A DNA stretch of 64,000 nt, from NCBI GenBank assembly GCA_026874595.1, contig CM049309.1, positions 19,781,576-19,845,575 of the forward strand, written 5' to 3'. A program made the position numbers and the translations under genes. The notes under the pieces are model-generated. The model saw only the letters and a list, made by a program, of their open reading frames with translations, was not told the origin of the DNA and ran no database searches. Below are positions 41,651 through 52,698 of this stretch, in pieces (positions within the stretch are counted from its first letter, which is position 1; every line of letters starts with the position of its first letter). The stretch comes from Sipunculus nudus. Its lineage: Eukaryota; Annelida; Sipuncula; Golfingiida; Sipunculidae.

Positions 41651-42333
41651 ATCCTTTTTCATGAATATTTATCAAGATGTCACCGTTCTTCCCGTTTGTT
41701 TCGTCGCTTTGATCGTTCTAATGATCACAATTTGTGTTTTTGGATGGCAATTTAACCTAACTCTCTTTATTAAGTTACTGGAAATTAGTGGTTGGCTTTT
41801 TAAAACCAAACCAGGGTAATTTATTTCAGTTTGTTTGGACCAACCGTTCCACACTGACACTTGTGTGTCGAAATATTAGGACCTTTTTTGCCATGCGTTT
41901 CCGCGCGTTAAAAAATCGCCCTGTGTAAATCATATATACCCTTTCCCAGCACCTGAGAACGCGCGAGTGTAAAATGAACATCGTCCCATGTTCAGGTTTT
42001 TAGAGCGCTTTCCCGGTCGCTGAAATATAGCACCAGTGTAAAAAATCATGCGTACCTTCTCCATGTTCGCTGAAACGCTTCTTGTGGAGGTCAAGGACAC
42101 GAATGGAGTCTGCTTGTAGCCGCATCTTTTATCATGGCAACAAATCATACTTAATCGCTGCTCTGTTCGTTCACTTCAATGATTTCATATATACATATAT
42201 GTATTTATGTGTGTGTGCTACTGTGTGTTAAATATCTGATTACCGACTGCGGTTGTCAATAATCTGTTGGTATAGGACACCCCATCCGCATGTAAATACC
42301 ACACTACTGTAATATGTCCCTGCATATGTAAAA

Positions 42334-44252
42334 CAAGTGACCCATGGGTCATGACGCTCAGCTGACTGGGAAGAGATTTGTAAAAGGAAATTTTATCATC
42401 TGAATGGTAGAATATAACCATTCAACTGAAGCATCAAACAGATTAACCAACAGGCTGAGATTGTGTCTGTATTAATATATCTCAAAAATAGAGAAAAAAT
42501 GCGAAAATTTAAAAAAAAACAGGTGGCTCCACCAGTCTGCAGAAACTAATACAAACACTTAATGGTCAATATCCATGCAAAGAAGCATGGTGGTCTCTGG
42601 ATTAGTTGTTCAGATACTTCAGCTTTTGTATCAAATTTTCCATTATCCTGAGGGATACTTTTGAGTCCTATAGCTTGAAGGATATGGGTAACAGAGACCT
42701 AATTTCAGGTTTCCACAGACACTTTTCATGGGCCTCCTTGCATGACAAGAATGAAGATTCTAGGTCCAGTTGTTACAATTTGTACCCTGTTGACAGATAA
42801 CCACATCTTTAAAGGTCTCAAAAATAGAGAAAATAATTCGTAAAAATTTGAAAAAAATAGAGGTGGCACACCCAGTCTGCTAAAACTGATGGCACATGTC
42901 ATGATCATTACGAATGCCAAAAATCATGAGCATCAGTGTTGTAATTATTGAGATACTGGAGTTTTTGTATCAAATTTTTCATTATTCTGTGGGGTATTTT
43001 GGAGCCATACAGCTTAATGGATATGGGTAACAGAGACCTAATTTCAGGTGTCCATGGAGATTTTTCATAGGTCTCTCAGAATGTCAAGAATGAAGATTCT
43101 AGGTCCAGTCTTTACGATTTGTGCCCTGTTAACAGATGTTCACATTTTTAAAGGTCTCAAAAATAGAGAAAACAATTCGTAAAAAATCGAAAAATACAGG
43201 TGGCGCCACCAGTCTGCAGAAACTGATGAAAACATCTCATGATCAATATGTATGCCAAAAATCATGACCATCAGTGATGTAGTTAATGAGATATTAAAGT
43301 TTTTGTATGAAATTTTTCACTATTCTGGGGGGTACTTTGGGGCCCCATAGCTCGAAGGATATGGGTAACAGAGACCTAATTTCAGGTTTCCATGGAGACT
43401 TTTCATAGGTCTCCCTGTGTGTCAAGTATGATGATTCTAGCTCCAATTTGAACCCTGTTGACAGATAACTACATCCTTAAAGGTCTCAAAAATAAGGAAA
43501 AAAATTGTAAAAATTTGAAAAATAAAGGTGGCGCCACCAGTCTGCAGAATCTGATGAAACATCTCATGATCAATATGTATGCCAAACATCATGACTATCA
43601 GTGATGTAGGTAATTAGATATTGAAGTTTTTTATGAAATTTTTGACTATACTGGTAGGTTCTTTGGGGCCCCATAGCTTGAAGGATATGGGTAACAGAGA
43701 CCTAATTTCTGGTTTCCATGGACACTTTTCATAGGTCTCTCAGAATGGCAAGAATGAAGATTCTAGGTCAAGTCTTTACGATTTGTGCCCTGTTGACATA
43801 TAACCACATCTTTAAAGGTCTCAAAAATAGAGAAAACAATTCGTAAAAAATTGAAAAATACAGGTGGCGCCACCAGTCTGCAGAAACTGATGAAACATCT
43901 CATGATCAATATGTATGCCAAAAATCATGACCATCTTTGATGTAGTTAATGAGATATTGAAGTTTTTGTATGCAATTTTTGACTATTCCGGGGGGTACTT
44001 TGGGGCCCCATAGCTCGAAGGATATGGGTAACAGAGACTAAATTCCAGGTTTCAAAGGAGATTTTTCAAGGACCTCTCTGGATGTAAAGTAAGAAGATTC
44101 CAGGTCCAGCGGTTACAATTTGTGCCTTGTTAACGGACAGACGGCCGGATGGCCGGACGGCACGACGGCACGAAGGCCGGACGGACGACGGACAAAGAGT
44201 GATCGCTATAGCTCAGATGACTTACAGTCAGCTGAGCTGAAAACTATAAACA
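42334..44252 (-). mobile_element. Dispersed element family S, long copy with five 335-bp tandem units
   Basis: One end is AACAAGTGACCCATGGGTCA; the other, read in reverse, is CAGCTCAGCTGACTGTAAG. Both match the short copies at 4,714-5,327 and 50,613-51,180. Inside, a unit of about 335 bp is repeated five times. It is marked by AGGTGGCGCCACCAGTCTGC (or variants) at 42,521, 42,861, 43,198, 43,526 and 43,862, and by GGATATGGGTAACAGAGACC. No coding capacity seen. Confidence 0.75.
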
Positions 44253-45657
44253 TGAATATAGTAAGCTCTTCATAACGGATATATGCACGGCATGATGTCG
44301 TGAGCGTTTTAGGACGGAGAATCCCTTGTTTAACACGTCACAAAGAGGAGTGTCCGCCCGCATGGAAAAGGGTCTAATTCAGCAATATGGACGTGGTCAC
44401 AGCAACGTTATTCCGACTTCTGCTCTGTTGAAACGGGTCCAATCGCCAACAGACCCTCTCTGGAGTCAGATTTCTGCACTTTGGCTGTCTTCAGAGTATC
44501 TTCGTTTTGTATTTCTTTGCCGTTATAAAACCTTAAATCATTCATTCCTGACCAGCATTACAAAGTCCATGACGTGCCTCTATATTTCGTAAGGGTCGGA
44601 ATTAAGGGTACACTTATCGTTAAAACACAATGCGACAAATTAAGAGCACGTGAAACTATTTTATTACTTTTATACATTATCAAAGTGAGGAGTAAAATAC
44701 GTGATAGCGCACTGATATTATATTAACCTAAAAACATGTGACCCGTTTCTTTACATTTTAAAAAGCAGTGCAGTTCGATGTGTCCAGAAAACTCCGGTCC
44801 CTGAGCGACTGAGCTCAGAGGGGCGACATTGGGCGGTTAATGCTACAAATAAATCTTCTTATTTTGCTTCAATATCCTTTCAGAGGCCTTAACCCCATTT
44901 TTTTCAATTTTCACTCTTTCGAGATTAAAAAAATCTAATTTCAAATTTTTTAACATATGTAAGTAAAGGTATTTTACCCTGAATCATTAATTAATTGTTA
45001 AGCTATGATGCACCGTTTTGAGTAGTTCGAGGGGCGACCAGTCAACAAATAAACATATTGAGACTTTAATTAGATATCAGCATAAACATGGTACAAGTAA
45101 ATGATATTTTAAGGCCCCTTTTCCATGCCAGGTATATGGACAACCATAATATTCCAAACATATTTTGTAGTGTTCCAAATCGGTTTTAATTTCATGATTG
45201 ATCATCAGTGAAAATCGGTTTACCTCAACAGACCGTTAATCAGAAACAACATGTTGAATGCGAGAATGAAATTTCTGACCATATATAGACATGTGGCTCA
45301 TCTCAGCTAATATAAAGACCTTCATGTTGGCTAATATAAACATAGTTCTGTAGCCGCCACGTGACTATAGTAAACTTATATGAAGTTATTAGTGAACACA
45401 GCATTTTCTAAAGTTTGCTGGCATGAATATCTCAGAAAACATATATTTCTTCATCACAGGACCTACGTTATATGTAAAACTCTGTAATTGATTATGGCAT
45501 GGCAAGATCGGTCAACAGATCGTTTTGCAACAACCAACTGATCATCAATTACAATCAATCATTGGCCCATCACTACTCCCTTCCATCAAGCAATACCCAT
45601 CACATATATTAAAGGGGTCTATTCGCATACAAATTACGTTAACTATCCATCAATTAT
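44253..45657. other. Intergenic, no gene recognised
   Basis: AT-rich. Short open frames show no family resemblance. Confidence 0.45.
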
Positions 45658-46110
45658 AGTGTCACTCCTTAAATTATTACGGTATCTTTCAATATTTTGT
45701 CCCGTAACCGTTTGCTTAATCCTGTACACAAGTGCAAAAAAAAACTTGCACTGGGCTAGAGCCGTGGCATAAACATAACGGCCACCTGGTGGCTGTACAG
45801 CGCAACTTCACAAATCAAGATTTTTCAAGCGTCCAACCGATGTTTCTCCTTATGTCTTCTTCCACGTTTTTTCTCCTTTTTTGGGGGAATTTTCGTGTAT
45901 GCATGTAAGTGAAGACCTCTTTTCTTGTTATAATAAACAGACACGTGGACTGTGTCTAATCAAACACAGAACCATCGTATAAAAGAGGTGAACTTGTGAT
46001 AGTAAGCCCGTGTGCCTGTTGTTATTGCTTGGGAAACTTGTATTCCGCCAAAATGAGCTAAAACGTGAGATAATACACAGATTACTGCAAATGAATATGT
46101 ACCTTTAATA
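45658..46110 (+). repeat. Dispersed repeat, family Z, copy 2
   Basis: Aligns with 1-460 in the same orientation (CCGTTTGCTTA, then ACACGTGGACTGTGTCTAATC, then TGTGCCTG). Confidence 0.55.
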
Positions 46111-46526
46111 ACAAACACACACACACACTTTATGTTGAGAATATTTCTGATGATCTGGTACAATTTCATAAACATTAGTTTGTCATACAAATCTCAGCGT
46201 CTAATTTAAACTCGATAAATGTGCTTTCCGTATATTCAACCAATATTTCTATAAACTATAATTTTAGTTAATTTGCATGACGTTCAATATTTTGCATGAA
46301 TTTCCTTGACCCTCAGGTTCAACGGGTGTGTACAACCAATTAGTTAGCCGGCAGCTGTAAGTTTGTGTGGAATAAACCATGTGTCAGGTAATTACATCTC
46401 TCAGCCACCAACCTCATCTTTCACTGATTAATAAACCCATACCAATTTCAGCTCAGTCAAACAATAGCTGCTGATGATTGGTATACCTTAAGCAACGTTC
46501 AAGCATGGCTGAGGGGCGTCGATAGA

Positions 46527-46539
46527 GGGGGGGGGGGGG
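46527..46539 (+). repeat. Poly-G run
   Basis: Thirteen consecutive G. Confidence 0.9.
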
Positions 46540-46910
46540 TGAGGTACATATCCCTCCCCAATTGGCCCAACGTTTTAACAGGGGGCGATGGTCAATGTTG
46601 TCACCCCCTGCTATTCAGAGAATAATACTGGAAATTAGCTTGATAGACTCTGTTTCCATTTTGTGTTTACTAAAAATATTACATGTCTAAACCTAGTTCA
46701 GAATTAAATTGAACTGGAAACATACACGACATTTAAAAAAAATATACTTAATTGTAATATGCAGGAAATGTAACAAACATACAATGTATGTAAATATGTG
46801 TGTGTGCGTGTTTATAAAAAAAAGTTGTCACCCACGCCTGCGAGTCATCACTCCACCGTTGAAAATAAACAAATGCTACTGGCATGGCTTTCCCCCGGAT
46901 AATATTAAAC

Positions 46911-47358
46911 TTAAAGCAAGTTATTCACCTACTTTTTCTGTACAATGTTTGTGATTTCTGCTTTCTCCACATACACATTAATGATCTGCTGGTAAATCCT
47001 ATCTAAGAGATTACTTATATTGCGTCTGCTTCTGTAAACACGGTACATGCACCATTTTTGACAAACAGAAAAAAAACACATGGTGGTTAGTTGCGTATGT
47101 ACGGAAGTTGAAAGGTCACTATCTGCAAAATCCCCTTTGCAAAGCTCCGGTTCATCTAACTTGCCGCCAGATGACCTAGACAAATGTGTTTGGATTGTTT
47201 TGGAGCCACCCCCCCCCCCCCCCATGTCATAAATATGTATATAAACAAAAACAAAAGCCTGCGTGCGGAGGGACCAGCCTCTTTTACTTTATTTATATAA
47301 AATAATCAAGGGATCATCTTTGGCATTAGTCATCAGATATCGGAATAGGCCCCTTTTA
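46911..47358. mobile_element. piggyBac-type MITE family, copy 3 (inverted, diverged)
   Basis: Starts TTAA then AGCAAGTTATTCACCTAC and ends GATATCGGAATAGGCCCCTT. It is closely related to 60,822-61,238 and, as reverse complement, more distantly to 19,706-20,169. Confidence 0.65.
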
Positions 47359-49189
47359 GACGAATCTCTGACCAATACAACAATACTAACTGTGATATGC
47401 TCGGTTTGATATCATGGCTAAAAAGACATTTTGAAATAGGAAATTTTCTTGCCCTTTCCTTGCATTCACATACAGTAACAAACGAATGATGCATTTAAAA
47501 CATATGCAAATATATGTAAGTGAATGACTGACACCTGGTCTTGATTCTGTGATACGCGTTGCTTGTGGTAATCCTTTCCACGCTCTCTTGCAGTTAACCC
47601 TTTCGTCATATTAGCAAGGCTCTCACTCCATCGTGAATGACCTTGCTCTGCCAGTCCCTGTACCAACTATTTTTTGAATTAGGAACAAAATAAAAGCAAA
47701 CTTAGCAATAGTAAACAGAACACAATCTTATACATTTTCCCCACACCGTATAAACAAAAACACGTGTTTCCGCAAGTTTCCGGGTATGGTTCCACTGCAG
47801 ACGTAAAACTTTTATTTAACAATTATGTTAAATACTAATCGGTGTAAATGAAAGATAATTCCATGTCTCGTATTATTTCCAGATGGTAGTATATGTCCCA
47901 GGTGATTCCATGTTACGGCAATAACTAGTTACCGACTGAGCCAGTCTGAATCTAACGTAACTTGCACCAGCTCTTAAAACAGATTAAGGAATCGAATTTT
48001 CTTAAATTTGCAAGATGGAACTGTTATGACGGCAAACGGCAGCAATAGCACTAGGCGTATGTAACACAACACAAGTTTCTGTCTTCATGGCCATTCCAGA
48101 TGTACACACACATGCATACGTGTCGAATTCTATCGGTACCGTATATATTCGATGATACCGTAAACATTCAATCCTATGAAATTTCTCAAAATAAAAGAAA
48201 CTGTCTTGAGTATCATGGGTTTTGGTTTTGAAATATCTTATCAAATCAATGACCGAATTAAGAACACTCAGGAACCTTAGAAGTATATTAAGGCTTGGCT
48301 GGTCCACATTGAAAGCTAATTGAAAATAAGGATTGAATTTTGTGGTCAACCTGGTGACGTAGGACTCTCCTGATATTCAACGCAAAATTATATAATTCTG
48401 AAAATCCAAAAATTATATAAAACTGAAAATGTAAAAATCAAATAATCTTAAAATGTAAAAATATAAGATCCTTAAAATGTCAAAATTGTATAAACCTTGA
48501 AATGTCAAAATAAGATAATCCTTCAAAAATGTCAAAATTATATAATCCTAAAAATGTCATAATAATATAATCCTGAAATATGTCAACATTTAATTTATAT
48601 AATCATGAAAATGTTAAATTTATATAATCATGAAAACATAAAAATTATATAACCATGGAAAAGCCATGATAAAAATACCGCATTTTCGTGCAGTGTTTTA
48701 TGTTTTTGTAAAAACTGAAGAAATTTTGTTGGATTTAGGAGTTTATATTGATTTCATTATATAGGCCTACATTAGACGGAATTTACAAAGTAAAAGAGAT
48801 TTTTTTTCGGAGTTGTGATGTCTGAGTGTAGATCTATCTTTCTGGACGATGATAATGTATTGTGGCATATGTTTAAAAGATGACGTGATCAATGAGCAAG
48901 TATCGTTTCAGATTCTGCTAAAAACATCCTAACAGCAACAGCTATCACATTACATCCTTTTTTATTAAACCAGTCAGGTTTCGCTGAATCCATATGTTGA
49001 ATAATGACCGTGAAGGCCACTTGTGCGCCGTTTTGACTTGATTATAATGCACAGTAGAGTATTAATACATGTTATGTGTTTTCTAGTGGCGGATTAAGTG
49101 GGTGGGTGGGTGGTTAGGTAGCAGGATATTGACCTTTCCCTTTTCGATCTAATAATTGAATTGAATGAATAAAGAAGTCAGTGGTTTTT
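47359..49189. other. Intergenic with an approximately 27-bp minisatellite
   Basis: No gene recognised. From 48,370 to 48,660 there are about ten imperfect AT-rich units of the type CCTGAAAATGTCAAAATTAT plus ATAAT. Confidence 0.5.
48370..48660 (+). repeat. AT-rich minisatellite, units of about 25-28 bp
   Basis: Repeated AATCCTGAAAATGTCAAAAT followed by TATAT, with length variation between units. Confidence 0.75.
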
Positions 49190-49790
49190 TGTAAACAAAT
49201 AACCATAGTTTATTCTTAAAACAACCCTACCATTACAATACACTAAATCAATACAATTATACAGTAAAACAGCGGTATAACATCAAATCAATATAATCAC
49301 ACAGTAAAATACACAAAGTGCACAGTACCTGAACGATAAGTTCTTTAAATGTATACTCTCGGAGAATGGAAGTCCAGTCTAAAGCTCTTGTAACAATCCA
49401 GAAAGTTAACTGAAGTCCAATCAAGAGTCTGAAGAAAATCTATAATTGCCGCACTCGTCGGATAAGGTCCCAAAACTGACACACGCTTCTGCGTCCGCTG
49501 GAAATCTTCTCTGCTGCTCTCTCGGCTCCAAAACACAGCCCCTTTATATACTCTTCACCCCAAGCCGAGAATTTTCCACTTCTCGAACAGTCCATAAGAT
49601 TTTACACAACACACAATACGCATTACAGGAATCATCTAGAAGAACATCGCTGTGTGTGTGTCTACATACTAGGGTCCACACGTGACTCACGACCATACGA
49701 GAAAGTCCATGGCTAGCAGGACAAAGAGAGTTCAACCCGTACGGATTAAACTGCTAATGTAACAAACGGCCCGGCGAGGGTGTCACAACA
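49190..49790 (-). mobile_element. Probable solo LTR (Gypsy-like)
   Basis: Read on the minus strand it begins TGTTGTGACACCCTCGCCGG, has a TATATAAAGG box in the middle and a downstream AATAAA (GAATAAACTATGG), and ends TTGTTTACA. TG...CA ends with an internal TATA box and poly(A) signal over about 600 bp fit an LTR. No internal retrotransposon sequence is adjacent. No clear target duplication was identified, so the exact ends are uncertain. Confidence 0.45.
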
Positions 49791-50018
49791 CGAGTTATGC
49801 CCGTGTCACACAATAAAAATAACAATATAAATAAAATACAGTTTGCAGGATGCAGTGAAAAACATTGAAAGATATGTAAACTTAAATAACGGAAAATAAA
49901 TGACGTCATCACAAGACAAAATTATCTGGTTCCGCAGATGAACAAAGAGCGCGATAAGGGACTATATAAACAAACTGTCGGTAGAAACACTAGTTATATT
50001 CATCAATAACAATAAAAT

Positions 50019-50046
50019 GGGGGGGGGAGGGGGGGGGGGGGGTGGG
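50019..50046 (+). repeat. Poly-G-rich tract
   Basis: G runs with one A and one T interruption. Confidence 0.9.
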
Positions 50047-50612
50047 CAAGTCATTCCAAAGTGAACTGCCCGCAAAAAACGACATGCAACTGGCATATTG
50101 TTTTCATCGAAAGCTATAAAAATCTTTTTTTTTTGTCCTAACTTTTTTTAACGATTGTATACAAGGTCAAAGATCGTGAGCTGCAGGTTTATTGAATAAG
50201 TGTACAAAGTTTGTGTGTTGGTTTTGTTTGGTTGTGAGCAGAATTCTGCAAAAAACGCTTGATTGATGTTCATGATGATGGTGTGAACGTAAGTACATCA
50301 GCAAAACAAACGTATTCCAAATCTCATTATATTATCATATATATATAAACATATAAAACACAAATGCCTGAGATAAATATTAATATAGATTTTGCATAAA
50401 TTGAACCTGGAGGAAAAACATTTTTTTCTATTTATTCTTTTCGCAAAAAACATCAGGTATGATTTGTTAAAAAGCTATCGGCACAACAATGAGCACTGTC
50501 AACTAGGTAGTGACGTCATCCACAGGGAAAACCCCTGTGGCTATAAATACTAGATCTCATTAAAGGGTGGTATTTTTGACACTGTCAGTCACAAATGTTC
50601 AGGGAAGATTAA

Positions 50613-51180
50613 CAAGTAATCGATGGGTCATTGCGCTCAGCCGACTGACATGTTGACATTATGTCCTTGGACAGGCAACTAATTAAGATAATGTATGTCG
50701 CACCATCGTTCATGCATATTAGCTTAAGTACATTAAGACCGATAAACACAACAAATTTTATGACAATCAAACTAGCTTTTCCTGAAGAATCTGGCAATTT
50801 GCATTATTTCTGGGGTGCTCAAACATACCCCAAAACTCTGAGAATATAGGTCACAGTGACTAATTTTCAGGTTTCTGTGGTGAACTTTCATGATGTCGAG
50901 TTAGAAGATTCTGGGTCCAATGGTTTTGATTTGTGCCCTACTTTGGTACAAAATTTTCATTAATTCTGAGAGGTGCTTATAAGCCCCATAGCTCAGACAA
51001 TTTGGGTAACAGAGACCTAATTTCAGGTTTCCAAGGATATTTTTCAAGGGCCTCCCTCGATGTCAAGTAAGTAGATTCTTGATCCAGTGATTGTGATTTG
51101 TGCCCTGTTAATGGATGACTGCATCTTCAAAGGTCTCATAAATTGAGAAATAAAATTGCTTTAAAATCGAAAAAAAACCA
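50613..51180 (-). mobile_element. Dispersed element family S, copy 3 (truncated)
   Basis: Collinear with the reverse complement of 4,714-5,327. It starts AACAAGTAATCGATGGGTCA and runs through CAGAGACCTAATTTCAGGTT. It stops inside the family-S body, where the 27-bp minisatellite begins. Confidence 0.6.
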
Positions 51181-51185
51181 GGCGG

Positions 51186-51305
51186 CGTTTCCACCACGTT
51201 TCCACCTACACATAACACCACCACGTTTTCACCTACACATAACACCACCACGTTTCCACCTACACATAACACCACCACGTTTCCACCTACACATAACACC
51301 ACCAC
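51186..51305 (+). repeat. 27-bp minisatellite
   Basis: Four to five units of GTTTCCACCTACACATAACA plus CCACCAC, nearly identical. Confidence 0.95.
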
Positions 51306-51503
51306 TTGCTATTAGGTTTTCCTAACCATCTGTTCGGACACGTAACAGTATCCAAAGTGCTGGTCAAGGTGACGTGCACATGCAGCATACTATAGGTCAT
51401 AGGACCTCGATCCCTTGCTCACGGGAAAAGACCATTTGCATTTACCCAGAGTTTCTTGTTTTCAGTAAACGAAGTCACCATAGAGATCAACGAAAAGATT
51501 AAT

Positions 51504-51505
<2 letters not shown>

Positions 51506-51567
<62 letters not shown>
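51506..51567. repeat. (TA)n microsatellite
   Basis: About 31 TA dinucleotides directly abutting the TIR element to the right. Confidence 0.95.
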
Positions 51568-51573
<6 letters not shown>

Positions 51574-52216
51574 AGCGCCGTTTTTCCGAAAGGGTTGGGG
51601 GAGAAGCTTTATGTTCGCAAAAACGAACATTCGGAAATGCGGTTAAGGGTCAAGCTGCAAGTTTGTACGACATTTAATGATTAACTTCATGCCATTTTAC
51701 CCGAGGAACACGGTGTTTCATTGCGATATTCGTAATTGACGACCTGGACGTATAAAAGATATTGGATTATTGCTGAACATATCTGGCAAAGATCAGTCTC
51801 AACTGCTTTAAGGATACATTGGCTCTTTTCTTCCATCAAATTCACTGGAGGGATAGGTCAAATGACATCGCTAAGGAACACGGCGTTTCTTATAGATCAA
51901 CGTAATTGAAGACCGGGACATATAAAAGCTGCTCGAGCACAAGCGTTTAACGAATTATACCAAGCGTTTCGGGGTTTAGCTGTAGTTTCCACACCGCTAC
52001 TCTGGCGACAACATCGGCCCAGAACTAATTAATTAGAGTCACCACTGAGCTTAACACATAACTGGAGGCCTTATGGCCCGTAATAACAATACTTATTTTA
52101 GATTTTACATACTTGAAATATATTTCGGAAATACGAATAAATTTCGGTTCCCCATTTTAATTTTCCGAAAAACGAATTTTCGGAAATTCGGCATTCGAAA
52201 ATACGGCGCTCTACTG
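51568..52216. mobile_element. Pogo/mariner-like non-autonomous element
   Basis: The left end CTGTAGAGCGCCGTTTTTCC and the reverse complement of the right end CAGTAGAGCGCCGTATTTTC form an inverted repeat, followed inward by related CGAAxxTTCG-rich sequence. The left flank is TA (inside a TA repeat). Inside, a GGAACACGGYGTTTC block occurs twice. CAGTAGAG-type termini are known from pogo/Tigger elements. No transposase was found. Confidence 0.6.
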
Positions 52217-52299
52217 TGCATGTATATATAGAAAATCTAGCCCTTTCACCATATAAGCATGTACTGTTAATTAGTTTATTTATCATTACGATGGTGCAT

Positions 52300-52644
52300 T
52301 TTATTCCGAGATTTGTTTTCTTTACTGCATTAAGTTGAAATATATACACTGCACTTGTAGAGAAGGCGACACGTTTGAAGACAAATTGGTGTGTTTCTGG
52401 GGCCAAAATATTGTGAACGCTATACAGAATAATAACTAAGAATTTGATATGCTTTAAAATAATTATTTCTGTCATATATGATGTATAACAATTGACATGT
52501 TTAATTGAAAACTGAAAACATGATGGACCAGCTGTAATGTAGGTAATAAGCAACACCGGGCTCAGCATTATACACAACGGGTTTAATCTGTCTCTGCGAC
52601 GTATTGCCCCTTTCGACCCCTACAGAAACAGCCTGAGAAGTCCG
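52300..52644 (+). promoter_or_regulatory. Conserved 5' flank of right SLC23-like gene
   Basis: Aligns with the reverse complement of 4,207-4,560. The alignment continues without break into exon 1, so it probably covers the proximal promoter and 5'UTR. Confidence 0.45.
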
Positions 52645-52698
52645 ATGGAGTTCCCCGATACGGCAATGGAAAACGAAGTGACCATGATCTATAATCAG
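52645..52698 (+). CDS. SLC23-like right copy, exon 1
   Basis: MEFPDTAMENEVTMIYNQ, phase 0, donor GTATAT. A second in-frame ATG at 52,666 matches the only ATG of the left copy and could be the real start. Confidence 0.7.
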
